Assembly (NCBI GenBank): GCA_006176705.1
Contig: QRFJ01000367.1
Coordinates: 588,869 to 652,868, forward strand
Source: Cocos nucifera
Lineage: Eukaryota; Streptophyta; Magnoliopsida; Arecales; Arecaceae
Length of the DNA stretch: 64,000 bases
Direction of reading: 5' to 3'
Position 1 is the stretch's first letter, and each line of letters starts with the position of its first letter. Of this stretch, positions 31,831 to 44,149 are shown one piece after another. The notes beneath the pieces were generated by a model that was not told where the DNA came from, searched no databases, and saw nothing but the letters and a program-made list of their open reading frames with translations. The translations under genes were made by a program, and so were the position numbers.

Positions 31831-33310
31831 ATAAAATTTATCTTCACTTAAAGTCTTAGTAAAAATATCATCCAATTATTTTTTAGTACAAACATAATCA
31901 AGAATTACGTTATTATTTTGGACATGTTCTCTTATGAAACGATGTCTTATTTCAATATTTTTTGACCTAGAGTGTTGGATTGGATTCTTAGATAGATTTA
32001 TGGCACTAGTATTATCACATCTTATGGGAGTTTTGTTTAGTTTAATATCAAAATCCTCAAGTTATTGCTTAATCCATAAGATTTGTGCATAGCAACTTTC
32101 AGCTGCAATATATTCGGCCTCGGTCATAGATAATGCTAACGAATTTTGCTTCTTGCTAAACCAAGAGATTAAGTTAACTCCTAAAAATTGGCAACTTTCA
32201 CTAGTACTTTTTCTGTCTAATCTACATCCAGCAAAGTTTGTATCTAAATATCCAATTAAATCAATTAATGAATTCTTACAGTACCATAAACCTATGGATT
32301 GAGTTCGTTTTAGATATTTAAATATTCTTTTTATAGTATTTAGATATGATTTTTTTGGATTAGATTGAAATCATGCACATAAATAAATACTAAACATTAT
32401 ATCCGATCTACTAGCAGTTAAATATAATAACGAACCTATCATGGCTCTATAAATCTTTATATCAATACTTTTATATCTTCATTCTTGTCAAGTTTACATG
32501 ATGGACTTATGGGGGTACCAATGGCTTGAAAGCTCTCCATCCCAAATTTTTTAAGTAGCTCTTTTATGTACTTACTTTGGATGATAGAGATCCCTTCCTT
32601 TGTTTGTTTGATTTGAAATTCGAGGAAGAACGTTAGTTCACCCATCATGCTCATCTCGAACTCTTCCTACATGAGCTTAGCAAAATCTTGACATAAAATT
32701 TTATTAGTAGACCAAAATATAATGTTATCAACATATATTTGTATTACTAAGATGTCATCATGATCTTTTTTAATAAAAAAGATTGTATTTATATTTTCTC
32801 TTAAAAATCTATTATTAAGCAAGAATTTACTTAATCTTTCATACTAAGTCCTAAGTGTTTGTTTTAAACCATATAAAGCTTTATTTAATTTGAAAACATG
32901 ATTTGAAAAAGCATGATTTTCAAAATTGAAAGGTTATTCTGCATAAACTTCTTTGGCAATATATCCATTTAGAAAAGCACTTTTAACATCTATTTGAAAT
33001 AACTTAAAATTCATAAAGCATGCATAAGCGAGTAAAAGTTTAATTGCTTCTAGTCTAGCAATAGGTGCAAAGATTTCATCAAAATCAATTTTCTCTTCTT
33101 GATTATAATCCTTTGCAACTAATCTTGCTTTATTCTTAATTATATTTTTATTTTCATCCAATTTATTTCTATATACCCATTTTGTGCCAATTATTGGATG
33201 ATTTTTAGGTCTTGATACTAAGATCCATACATTATTTCTTTTGAATTGATTAAGCTTCTCTTGCATTGCATTTATCCAATTATAATCTTTTTCGACTTCA
33301 TCTATGATTT
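31831..33310 (-). pseudogene. Copia element M: reverse transcriptase and RNase H (degenerate)
   Basis: Minus-strand frame 32934-33266 is the RT N-terminal half (TKWVYRNKLDENKNIIKNKARLVAKDYNQEE, FDEIFAPIARLEAIKLLLAYA, FLNGYI). Frame 32457-32654 carries ELTFFLEFQIKQ and further RT. The catalytic motif between them reads YVDN (32724-32735) instead of YVDD, so the polymerase site is lost. RNase H (AEYIAAES-like context, near 32100) continues to about 31830 with stops. Confidence 0.88.
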
Positions 33311-33639
33311 TAGGTTCAAAATGAGAAACAAATGCAAAATGATTGTATGCATCTCTAAGTAAAGAGCGAGTTCTTATCCTATGTGTAGGATCACCAATAA
33401 TTAGTTCTTTGGGATGATTGTAAATATACCTCTATTCTTTTGAAAGATTATTTATACCTTGAGATTGTTCTTGTTGTCCTTCACCCTCATTTTCTTGCTT
33501 GTCTTCATGATCATTTTTATTTTGAATTATTGTATCTTTAGGATGATCTCCTTCATCCCTTCTATAACAGAATCTGCATCATCAATATCCTCACTCTTTC
33601 TTGATGAAAGATCGTTAGTCTCATAAAAAATAACATATA

Positions 33640-34346
33640 TTAACTCCTCTACTACTAAGGTTCTTTTGTTAAATATTCAAAAAGCTTTACTGAAAGAGGA
33701 GTAACCAAGAAAAATAGCTTCATCAAATTTTGCATCAAATTTTTCTAGTTTTTCTTTACCATTGTTCAAAACAAAATATTGGCAACCAAAAACATGAAAA
33801 TATGCAATATTTGATTTTCTTCCTTTCCAAAGCTCACAAGATGTTTTCTTTAAAATTGGTTTGATTAGGGCACGATTTAAGATGTAACATACCGTGTTAA
33901 TTGCTTCTACCCAAAAGTATCTTGGGAGGTTGCTTTCATATAGTATGGTACGGGTCATTTCTTTTAGAGTCATATTTTTTCTTTCTACCATCCTATTTTA
34001 TTAGGATGTCCTAGGTGCTGAAAAATTATGGCTTATTTATTTTTCATCATAAAATTTTTTAAAATCTTAATTTTTAAATTTGATTTCATGATCACTTCGA
34101 ATGCTTTGAATTAAAAATCCTTTTTCATTTGTAACTTTTTGGTAAAACTTTAAGAAAACATGAAAAGTTTCATCTTTATATGCTAAAAAAAAATCATGTA
34201 AAACGTGAGTAGTCATCGATAATTATAAAACCATAATATTTTTCACCTAAGCTTGTTGTTCTTATAGGACCAAACAAATCCATATGCAATAGTTCCAATG
34301 GCCTAAAATTTGAAATAATGTTCTTAGATTTGAATGAAACTTTAGT
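33640..34346 (-). pseudogene. Copia element M: integrase core (degenerate)
   Basis: Minus-strand frame 33677-33991 gives NMTLKEMTRTILYESNLPRY, WVEAINTVCYILNR and ELWKGRKSNIAYFHVFGC, the integrase C-terminal half of copia elements. The catalytic Asp segments at 34000-34300 are visible only in broken frames. Confidence 0.85.
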
Positions 34347-34868
34347 TTATTTATCTAGTTGGTATGCATCATAAATTTTATCTTTTTCAAAGTTTAATTT
34401 TGGTAAACCAATAACTAATTCTTTTTTGATAAGCTTTGAAAGTGAATGCATACTAATGTGTGCAAGCCTACGGTGCCAAATCCAACTAGTCTCATTAATT
34501 TTGACATTCATAGCTAATAGACATTGTATATTTATCATAGAAAGATCACTCAAATCTACCATATAAATATTACCATATCTATGTCCAACAAACTTAATGC
34601 CATCATCATTAAGACTACTTACAATGCATAATGAAGATTCAAAAATAATTTTGTAACCCTTATCACAAAGTTGACTAATACTTAAGAGATTGTGTTTCAA
34701 ACTATCTACTAATAAAATATTTTTAATATACTTAGAGGAAGTGATACCAATGTTTCCTTCATTTTTAGCATCAAGTGTGATAAATTGGGACTCATCACCA
34801 GTCATGTGTCTTGACCATTCGCTATTAAGATACCATCTTTGATTTTCTTCTTTGGATGCAAGATACAC
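34347..34868 (-). pseudogene. Copia element M: protease and integrase zinc-binding region
   Basis: The 173-residue frame has YLNSEWSRHMTGDESQF at the protease active site, where the catalytic DSG is now NSE. It then has LLSISQLCDKGY and the HHCC-type zinc-binding start WHRRLAHISMHSLSKL. This is typical of SIRE-lineage elements. Loss of the catalytic Asp makes the protease inactive. Confidence 0.87.
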
Positions 34869-36400
34869 CTACATGCAAAATCAAGTCCTTGCTCTAGCTA
34901 TCCAAGTTTTCTTGGATCTTTTAAGGTTAGTTACAATGATTCTTTTTGGAACCCATATTTTTTTTTATATTTAAATTATTAGAAAAATATATATAATATT
35001 TGTGTCCTAGTTTACCATATTTAAAGCAAGTAACACTTAAAAAATTTTTACTTTATGAATTTATAAAAATATTTTTTAAAATTTTTATTTTCTTAGGGGG
35101 TTATAGCTTAGATTGGCCTTATCATAAATGACCTTTTGATTTTCAAGAATCATATGAAGTTTATTTGAACTTAAAATAAAATTTTCAACTATCGATTTTA
35201 GCTTGTCGATTTTATTCTTTAAATTTAGGTTCTCTTGAGTTAAAACTAGTTTTTTACTTAGGATAATTTTATTTTCTTTTAGCAAGACTTAATTCTTAAA
35301 TTTTAGATCTTTATTTTTAGTTTCTAATTTCTTTAAATCATCGACTAAATCATAGAAGGCTTCTTAAAGTTCTTCGAATATAAATTCATTTGAGATTTTA
35401 GCACTTACCTTATTTTCATATGCCATAAGGCATAGGTTGGCTTGTTCATAAGCTTCTTTCTCTTCGAAGCTTGAGTCATCATTGTCACTCCATAATGCCA
35501 CCATAGCTTTTTTCTTGTATTTCTTGAAAATCTTTTTAAGTTGAGGATATTCTGATCTAAAGTGCCATGGCTTCTTCTATTCATAGCAAATAAGAAGCTG
35601 CTTCCTATCCTTTTTCTTGCTATGCTCTCCTTTGGTAGGAACCTCTTCCTTATCCCTTATTTTTTCTTCAAAAATCTCTTAAATTTTCTTATGATAAAGG
35701 CTATTTCTTCATCTTGTTCTTCATCTTTTGTTTCATCGAATTTTTCATCTTGTTGAGTGATGGATTTGAGGGCTATTATTTTCTTCTTCTTGACATCTTC
35801 TTCTTGATATTGTTTCATGCTTAACTCGTACATCATTAGTGATCTTAGAAGCTCCTCCAAGAGTAAAATATTCAGATCTTCGACTTCTTGGATTGCAGTC
35901 ATTTTGACCTTCCATGTCCTTCGCAAAGATCTAAGAATCTTTCTCACAAGGTCACTGTTAGAATAAGACTTGCCAAGATTTTTAAGACCATTTATAATGT
36001 TCATAAATCTAGCAAATATTTTAGTTATTGACTCACCATACTCCATTTTGAAAAGTTCATATTTGTACAAAAGTATGTTAATTTTTGACTTCTTAACTTG
36101 ATTAGTGTCTTCATGAGTTACTTCTAACTTATCCTATATTTTCTTAGCCGATATGCATGTTGAAATGCGATTAAATTCATTAGCATCTAAAGCATAATAT
36201 AAAATATTCATGGCTCTTCATTGAGTTGAGCCATTTTCTTATCAACCTCATCCCATTTCTTTTCAGATTTGGTTGATTCCACACCATCAATTTTCTTAGT
36301 GGGAATGTGTGGTTCATTAATTATGACACTCCATATATCATAGTCAAGTGCTTGTATAAATATTTTCATTCGAGCTTTTTAATAGGTATATAGTTTGACC
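34869..36400 (-). pseudogene. Copia element M: gag (degenerate)
   Basis: Minus-strand frame 35657-36070 encodes ESITKIFARFMNIINGLKNL, then EEVDL-like spacing into LLRSLMMYELSM, and a lysine/glutamate-rich tail; this is UBN2-type gag. Frame 35085-35285 adds a coiled-coil-like segment. Between them, 35530-35600 holds a weak zinc-knuckle-like cysteine remnant. Frames are broken by several stops. Confidence 0.82.
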
Positions 36401-36515
36401 CATTGAAAAGTAAAGATCGATTTGTGGACCGCCTCTTAGCTAGAGAAATACTAACTTGGGTTATCATAGATCTTTGGCTCTTTGATGGTTAAATCAAAGT
36501 AGAGCTAGAGCACCG

Positions 36516-36528
36516 GGCTTTGATACCA
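36516..36528 (-). promoter_or_regulatory. Primer-binding site of element M
   Basis: The minus strand reads TGGTATCAAAGCC two bases after the 5' LTR. It is complementary to initiator methionine tRNA. Confidence 0.85.
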
Positions 36529-36530
36529 CT

Positions 36531-37761
36531 TGTTGTCTAGCTATGCAACCCAAGAGGGAGGTGAATTGGATTTTCAAAATTTTAAAGCTAATTTAAAAAT
36601 ATCAAGATTGAATGATGATATGCAAGTTGTGTGTGTGAAGTAATTTAGGTTAGATAAAAATATAAAAAAATAGAAAGTAAGAATTTAGTAAACTAAGAAA
36701 AGAGAGACAATAAGCACACCATAAATAATAAAGATTTATAGTGGTTCGATGCTTCTCTTGTACCTACATCCACTTCTCAAGATCCTACTTAGAAATTTAA
36801 AAATTACTACATGTATTCAACCAGAATACAATATCGGTACCTCCGACTCTAACTATCCCAAGCTAGCACACTTATTTTTCGGATATAAGCCAATTCTACA
36901 CACTCCGATTTAAGGCTTGGATCAATCCTTCCAAGTTTTGGAATCCCTCCAAAACTTGAATCAAAATAATAAAGCAAAGTAAAAAATTAATGACAATCAA
37001 ATATAAATTTATTTTTCTTAATGAACAAATAAAATCTTAAGAATGCTTTTCACAATAATGGAGGAAGCTTTTCTAATTTTTCTCAAGATTGTTGGAGACT
37101 TGAATGAGCTCTTGAGAAGTTGGTGAACTTAAAACAAAAGCTTCTTTGCTTGAAAATGACTTTTGCTTAGGGCTGAATTGAATGTGATAAAATCTCTTAT
37201 TTTTTTCTTCTTTTTATAGCCTTTTAAATCTTCAATGGATGGAGGAGAGAATCCTGGGCAAGATTTGTAGCCGTTGGAGATATTAAAGAAATCATTAAAA
37301 GCGGTCAAAACTGGATAAAACTAGTCATTGCAGAAAATTTTCGTCATGAGTCGACTCATAGGTCGACCTCTGACATAGGGTCAATCTTTAGGTCAACCTC
37401 TGAGATAAAAATGAGAAAGATAATTATTTTATATTTTTGGCCTTCAGAATAGCAGAGGTTGACCCTAGGGTCGATTCTTAACACAGAAACAGCATGTCAA
37501 ACAACCCATTTCAACAGGGATAGACCTAGGGATCGATCCTTTTGCTTCAAACTCGATTTTCTCCCAAAATATGCATCCAAAAATTATGAAACTGTCTCCA
37601 AAGGATCAAAAATCTTCTATTCTTGCTCTTGAGACTCTCAGATCAAAACTTGATAAAGTTATGATTTTGCTCCTAAAATATAAAAAGTCTTTTTTCAAGC
37701 CAAATTTATTAGAATCTCCTAAAATGCTTTGTAATCATCAAAATCAATTCTTGAAGCAATA
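36531..37761 (-). repeat. 5' LTR of element M
   Basis: 1231 bp, begins TGTTGTCTAG on the plus strand and ends GCAATA (terminal CA decayed to TA). The partner is 28219-29444. The TATA box CTATAAAAAG is at 37210-37219 (minus). Confidence 0.92.
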
Positions 37762-37766
37762 ATGAA

Positions 37767-38840
37767 GCTATCATTACGGCAGATAATACCATTCATCTAG
37801 TGAAGAAAGAAGGTACAATCACTCTTCTTGTCAAGAATAGTGATTCCACCTCTCTCAAAAGTATGGATCATTTGTCTGGAATGAAGAAGAATCTCTTTTC
37901 CTTCGTAATATTGAAGATTTGAAGGCCACTATTATTCACACTGGTAAGAGGATTAAGAATTTATTTGTCCTGTCAACCTCTACTTCTTATATTGATAAAA
38001 TGAGTTCAAATAATAGTGCATCAATTTCGCATGAAAGACTTAGCCATATTAATATGGACAAGTTGAAAGTTATGGTGATAACAAATTAATATAGTTTGTG
38101 GGCTTCCCAATTCTATTACTTGTAATGGTGGAAAGGTTTGTGAAGGTTGCCAATATGGAAAGTCTCGCCAACGCCCTTTTAATAAATCTCTCTCAATATG
38201 TAAGGTTCCTCTAAGGCTCATTCATAGTGATCTAATGGGGATCCTACGTAAACATCTTCTTATTTTAATTTTCATTATATATTATTATTTTTTGATGATT
38301 TTACTAGATACACTCAAGTGTATGTTGTCAAACAAAAATCGAAAGTATTATCCAAATTTTAGGAGTTCAAAATGATCACGAAAAGTGTGCTTGAGAAAAA
38401 GATTAGAAGGTTGCAAACCTATATATAACCGAGGCGAGTTCACTTTTAATGAATTCCTCTTTTTGTCGTAAGCATGGCATCAGAAAAGAGCTCACATGTA
38501 CAAGTATGCCACAACAAAATGGCATGGCTGAGTGGAAGATCCAGCATCTTGTACAAATTTGTAGGAGTTGGCTTCGTAACAAGAATTTAACCAAGTCCTT
38601 ATGGGTGGAGGGTATAGCATATGCAACTTATGTTATCAACTGGATACCTATAAGTTCTTATAATATGAAATCTCCTTATGAATTATCATTTTGAAAGAAG
38701 CCTACTATCAAGCATCTCAAAGTGTTCAGCTCTCCATATTATGTTCATGTTTCAGACTCAGAATGAAATAAGCTTGATGCTAAGACAAAGAAGTGCATCT
38801 TCATTGGTTACGATGAAATAAAGAAAGGATGGAAGTACAT
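37767..38840 (+). pseudogene. Copia element N: protease end and integrase
   Basis: The protease frame resumes with TADNTIHLVKKEGTITLLVK and GMKKNLFS, then the zinc-binding segment SHERLSHINMDKLK (about 38025), CEGCQYGKSRQRPF (about 38135), and the first catalytic Asp in IHSDLMG (about 38220). Frame 38449-38694 holds the third catalytic region, TSMPQQNGMAEWKIQHLV, where the usual E-R-x-N context is changed. There are many stops. Confidence 0.85.
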
Positions 38841-40240
38841 GGAGCAAAAAACTCGCAGGTTTATTGTTTCTAGAGAAATAGTTTTGGATGAAGCTGCTTC
38901 TTATTATTTCTCTCTATCAGATGTTATTCTCCAAGATATTAGAAGCAACGATCAAATTTCTAGCTCTCCAAATTTAGCAGTTGATTTAACTTTGTCATCT
39001 AATGCTCCTATGATTTCAAGCTCTTATTCTTTCCCTCTCTCCTCTAGTTCTTATTCTTCTTCTTCAGCGGTAGAGCAAAGAGAAAGAGGGAGCAATAATA
39101 TGGATGAAGAACAATATGATAGTAATGAAGAGGAGCTTCCATTAGCTTAAAGAAGAAAAAAAGAAAAATTATGAAGTCAGCTCGTTATCAAGATGGAAAC
39201 TTGGCAGGTATGTATTCTTGTTTTTTTCTAGCCCTACTGATGATCCAGAACCTGTTTGTTTTAATGAAGTATAGGTGTCAAAGCTTGGGAGGATGCCATG
39301 TGTTAAGAAATAAGGGCTCTTCTTAAGAATGAAACTTGGAATGTTATGCCCAAACCTAAGAATGCGACTCCGATCACCTGTAAGTGGGTCTACAAATTAA
39401 AGCACAAAGCGAATGGAAGCATCGATCATTATAAGGCAAGACTTGTCATAAGGGTTTCTCTTAAAAGTTTGGTGTAGATTATGAAGAAACTTTTAGCCCC
39501 ATGGCTAAAATGACATATGTTCAAGTTGTGATCTCTTTGGTGCTAGTGTTGCTTGGAAGCTTTGGCAATTAGATATCAAGAATGTCTTTCTATATGATGA
39601 AATTGATAGAGACATATACATGGAGCAACTACCAAATTATATTTCAAGTTCTTGTCCTAATCATTTTTGCAAACTCAAGAAGGCCCTTTATGGGTTAAAG
39701 CAAGCCCCATGAGCATTGTATGACAAGATTGCTCCATATTTATATTATTGTGGTTATCTTTCCTCTCAATTAGATCATAGTTTATTTATCAAAATGTAAG
39801 GCAACTTGCATGTCATTATACTTTTGTATGTGGATGATATAATTATTAGCGACAATGATGAAAAGGAGGTTGCTAAGCTTTGAGAAGAACTCTATCTTTG
39901 ATTTAAAATAAAGATTTGGAAGAACTTAATCATTTTCTTAGCTTGGAAGTGAAGAATGCAAAGGATGAAATTTTTATTTCACAACAAAGCTATATGGAGA
40001 AATTAGTTGAAAGATTTGACATAAAGCATAGCAAGCAATGGTCTGCTCCTCTTGATGCAAATATCAAGCTAAGGTGGAATGATGGTAAGGCTCTCCCCGA
40101 TCCTCGACCATTTCGTGCTATTGTCAGAAGTCTTATTTATTTGACTATTATAAGGCTGGCTATTGCATTCTCAGTTAGCCTTGTTGGTCGCTTTATGCAA
40201 GCTTCAAGAAAGTCATATCTTGATGCAACAAAAAAAACTT
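38841..40240 (+). pseudogene. Copia element N: linker and reverse transcriptase
   Basis: The serine-rich linker frame 38839-39150 joins integrase to RT. RT pieces follow: ITCKWVYKLKHKANGSIDHYKARLV (about 39380-39450), ALYGLKQAP-like (about 39690), the catalytic YVDDI at about 39827-39841, and frame 39916-40242 with EELNHFLSLEVKNAKDEIFI and RSLIYLT. Stops occur every 100-200 bp. Confidence 0.87.
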
Positions 40241-40770
40241 AAAGTACATAAATTCTACTCTCCATTTGGGCTTATTGTTTAAGAAGAATTCTCGGCTTGT
40301 TTTACATGGATATACAAATGCTGCCTTTGATGGTGATTTGGATAACTAGAGATCTACTTCCGAGAATGTTTTCTTTTATAGTTCAACTTGTATATCTTAG
40401 TGTAGCAAGAAGCAAGATTTGATTTCTTTATCTACTACTGAACCGGAGTATAAAGCATCTTCTCTTGCTACTCAAGAATGCGTTTGGATACAACGATTGG
40501 CCAAGAACATTTAGTCTTCTATATATAAACCTAATGTTATCCAAGATGGCAACCAAAGTGAACTTAAGCTAGGTACAAATCCGGTTGGTCATGCAAGAAC
40601 TAAGCACATTGAGGTTGAACATTATTTTTATCCATGAAAAGGTGCAAGAAGATATCATTGAGGTCATAGAAGTGAGAAGGAGAACATTGTCGGTATCTTC
40701 ACCAAGTCTCACTCCAAAGAATCATTTGAGCATTTTTTTGGCTAAGTTAGGACTCATCTCCAACAATACA
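40241..40770 (+). pseudogene. Copia element N: RNase H
   Basis: Broken frames give RSTSENVF, the CSKKQDLISLSTTEPEYKASS segment in the RNase H active-site region, and near the end ARTKHIEVEHYF, the usual copia RNase H C-terminus. The element end follows within 100 bp. Confidence 0.82.
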
Positions 40771-40773
40771 CTT

Positions 40774-40783
40774 TAAGGGGGAG
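40774..40783 (+). promoter_or_regulatory. Polypurine tract of element N
   Basis: AAGGGGGAG immediately precedes the 3' LTR start TGTTAA. Confidence 0.88.
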
Positions 40784-41022
40784 TGTTAATTTTTTTTTAA
40801 ATGTATTTTTTGAAGAAAATATAGTTTGCTATTTAATATTTAGATAGAAGTCAAAAAGTCAAATTATATAATCAAAGAGTCATTAGTGTTGTAATGGTCA
40901 TGTAAGAGCCTAAAGATCATGTTTTAGGTTCTGAGAGTTACATTAAATAGTTAGGAGTTCTAAAAGTAACTTTGTATTTATTAGGATTGGTTCTTAAATT
41001 TACTTATGCAATTATAAATATG

Positions 41023-43328
41023 TGAAGAAAAAAATTAGATTTTTTGGATCAGGTTCATTCAAATCTGATTGGATCGAGAGGCATATTTCAAAAAATTTTT
41101 CTTAGATCTAAATCAGATCTGACATTTTTTAGATCTAATTTTATGATTTAATAAATAAAAAATTAAATTAAATTAAATTTAAATTAATATTATCTTGGTT
41201 TTGGGTAATCCGATTATCCTTTGATGATCCTGCTGATTGTCTGAGGCCTGGATCTAGCCATGCAAGCGTATGGCCTCTACCGATATTCACTCAGACTGGA
41301 TCTGAAGATCTTTTTTTTTTTATCATATCTTCAAAAATTAGATCTGAATCTGATTTGGAGGATCTTCAAAACTTCTTCTGAAGATCAGTAGTCATCTCTG
41401 CAGTAGTGCTGCCTTCTTTCTCATCAGCCTTTTCTTGCTTAGAACGCACCAAACTGAAGCCCAACTTTTCTTAGGCGTGTTGAGGAGAGAGAGAATTGGA
41501 AGATGGTGTGGAGAAGGGAGAGAGGCAGCCTTGGGGCATGGCTAGGAGGAACTCTTTTTTAGGTTGGGTGCAGACAAGGTTTATTTATAGATCCTACTGT
41601 GCCATGCAGTGCTGCATCATCCCGACCAATCGCGTTGCTTGGTGCAATCAGATCTAAATCTGATTGATATGATGACATCACCTGATCCAATCATATGAGA
41701 GCCCTATAGATTCATCCTTAGATGGTGCCTTAGACTGGTCAAAGTCTATAGGTAAGGGTCACCTAGTTTGAATCCAAGAAGCAATGTGGAGTCCCATCCG
41801 TATGGGACTCCAGTGTTTATCCACATGGGGCGCACGCATCCCATCCGTATGGGACTCCAGTGTTTATCCATATGGGGCGCATGCCATCCTAGATGTGTGC
41901 CCTTCATCTGCCTGCCAAATGGCAAGTGGACTTGGTCAATAAGTCTTTCTTATGGGTGCATGATACATGGGCAAATGTCCAAGGGTCAAAAGTCAATGTT
42001 TGACCAAAGTCAATGGACAAGAATTAGCAGATGATGAAAAATGGCAGGTGTTATCCCAAATTTATCTCATAAATTAAGATAACCCTTTTCTGACCTGGAT
42101 AAGCTCTAGTCAGATCAGGTAAAGATATCTGAGTGAGCACAAACATATTTAGCTCAATTGAAACAACTTTTAATGATAGAAAAAGGAGAATATTAGGTTC
42201 AATCGTGTGCTAGTACGATTTTCTTAAACCTAATTAAATCTAATTTAAATCAATTGAACTAGATTAGTCTAATTGATGATATCTAGATTCAAACCCTTAT
42301 TTGTATGACCCAGTTAGGTTCAGTTCTGTATGATAATAGGATATAGCATGATCTCCATCATCGACATCATCGAAATTCCTTTCGATGGATCAGAACTCTT
42401 TTGATTCAGACAACTGAAATGATCGATCATCTAAATCATTCTAATTGCTCCCAAAATCCACCAGTGACACCTAGCAATATATGATGGCAACCCATCAAAA
42501 CTAAAAAAAAAATCTTTCAGTGCAGCTACTTATGTGATTAAGTTCTTCTATCTTGAGCTCCGATCAGATTAGGGTTAAGGTGAACTCGTCAAACCCTAAT
42601 TTCTATCATATAATTTAATCATTCGATTCAAGTCCGATGTGAAAATCTTAATAGAAACTCCATCTATTATTTCACTCTCTACCATGGCCATGGGCTTATG
42701 GACTTGATTCTCATGATCATCATAGGGCTGCTCCTCTTCTATCGAGGTAGATAGATTTTCTCTTGGTGCAATCCAATTCCTACAATGAACATGCTATAGC
42801 CAACATACACCTCAAGATTCCAAATGGCAGGAGTTTGAGTTTATGTAGTCAAACTATAACACCCTCCAGAGTGAACTACCGATGCACCTAGTCAAAGAAC
42901 CAGACATACCACTGCAGCTTCGAGTCAGTCATCGACGAGAAGGTAGACTTCTTTTATGACTACTGAGGTGTCACGCTCAATCCCTCGTTCTCTAACGTAA
43001 CTATATTTCGCTCCGGTATCTCACACCATAGACTCAAGACTCATTACTAAAGAAGCGATTGTACACTTTCGATATCACATCTCATGATGATCCTATGGTC
43101 AGGAGCATTTTATGAGTTAATAATGAAAATTCTTGTCTTAAATTTTCAACTCTTGAAAATAAGAATTATCATTACTATTAACTCAAGGAATGTATCACGG
43201 ACACTAAATACACATATGTGATAAAAAATAATTCATTTTATTATTTATAGTCAAAATTATAATTTTGCTCCTAGAAGTGTATTACAAATGTCAGCCAATT
43301 CTGGCTTCTAGGGCACACATATCTAACT
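41023..43328 (-). mobile_element. Solo LTR of the P copia family, nested in the 3' LTR of N
   Basis: 2306 bp matching 9578-11859 from end to end, with no internal region. It is flanked by perfect target duplications ATATG (41018-41022 and 43329-43333). This is the product expected when the two LTRs of a full element recombine and delete the interior. Its last base is T instead of A. The 88-codon open frame 41768-42034 is LTR sequence containing a local repeat (41790-41890). Confidence 0.93.
41787..41884. repeat. Short tandem duplication within the solo LTR
   Basis: CCATCCGTATGGGACTCCAG followed by TGTTTATCCA.ATGGGGCGCA occurs at about 41795 and again at about 41840, a period of about 45 bp. 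The homologous P LTR (10350-10400) has a single copy, so the duplication is specific to this copy. Confidence 0.75.
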
Positions 43329-43548
43329 ATATGGGAATAGAAGGTCGATGAAAAATAGAGTACTCAAAAAGAATTATTATAGAGAGCTCCACTTATAATC
43401 TTTTTATATGATAGAAGTCTTTTCTTGCCTCTAATTTCGATTGTTGTTCTTCTATTTTTGATGTGATCTTAGGTTAGTGTAAACTTTATGTTCCACTATG
43501 TAAAGAGGGATTTCCAAGCTCATGAAATCCACTTTTCTTAACATACAA

Positions 43549-43974
43549 AATAACTTCCAAATTTTTTGAAGAGTGGATCAGTGGGCTAAATATCTAACTT
43601 TTAGCTATGTTGGATGTGACCTGCAACCTTGTGCAAAGAATGGACCAGTTTTATAAGAGTTAGTTCAATGGCTCGATGGCTGATCTAAGAAGATACTACA
43701 ATCATTCGAATGCATTAATAAATTTTCTATTGTTTCTCTTTTCCCATATGCTACAACATATTGCAAGTAATAATTGATCCTAAACTTGTCCCAAGACACA
43801 TAAAGAACTCGGGTTTGGATCCTCTTCAATTCGTGCCTAAACTGGAAATTCTGCATGCATGCATGATGGCTATATAACTTTATGTTATATTTATGCTTTA
43901 TGAATAATGAAAAATTGGTATATTTATGTTCATCTCATTTTACTTATGTTGGCGATATAACATTCAATGTACTT
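43549..43974. other. Unassigned spacer between element N and the gypsy tandem
   Basis: About 430 bp of AT-rich DNA. The minus-strand open frame 43665-43856 shows no recognisable domain. Confidence 0.5.
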
Positions 43975-44149
43975 ATATTTGTTGGGGATAAATTTCGCTC
44001 CCACCGAAATTCAGTCTGATGCTTAGCCTAATGCAACTGGTAATCACGGAAGAGCTTCGATCGAAAATTCTCCTCCAACGGTCGGACTCCAGTCGAACTC
44101 CTTCAGCGGTTGAGCCATAGCCGAACTCTTTCAGCGTCTGAACTCCTCT

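Larger units (their letters stand above)
28219..37761 (-). mobile_element. SIRE-like Ty1/copia retrotransposon M (minus strand), nested in N
   Basis: LTRs of 1226 and 1231 bp (28219-29444 and 36531-37761) bound a minus-strand element 9543 bp long. It has a primer-binding site TGGTATCAAAGC next to the 5' LTR and target duplications ATGAG and ATGAA. The large size, the gag (UBN2 type with LFKMEYGESITKIFARF), and about 2.4 kb between RNase H and the 3' LTR fit the SIRE/Maximus lineage, where some members have an env-like frame. Here that stretch has no frame. All genes are broken. Confidence 0.93.
26748..43543 (+). mobile_element. Ty1/copia LTR retrotransposon N (plus strand), host of two nested insertions
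   Basis: LTRs 26748-27153 and 40784-43543 (the latter interrupted) begin TGTTAA and end ..CTTAACA (TTAATA in the 5' copy). The primer-binding site TGGTATCAGAGCC follows at 27154, and the polypurine tract AAGGGGGAG precedes the 3' LTR. Perfect 5-bp target duplications TACAA flank it. Removing element M (28219-37761) and the solo LTR (41023-43328) leaves about 4.9 kb, the normal size of a complete copia element. The coding order gag, protease, integrase, RT, RNase H is kept but riddled with stops. Confidence 0.95.
40784..43543 (+). repeat. 3' LTR of element N, split by a solo LTR
   Basis: 40784-41022 and 43334-43543 together reproduce the 406-bp 5' LTR (26748-27153). The 2.3-kb P-family solo LTR sits between them with its own target duplication ATATG. 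The outer end is ..CTTAACA followed by TACAA. Confidence 0.93.

Noticed and set aside
41768..42034. 88-codon plus-strand frame
   Set aside because: It lies inside the solo LTR and was extended by a local 45-bp duplication absent from the other LTR copy.
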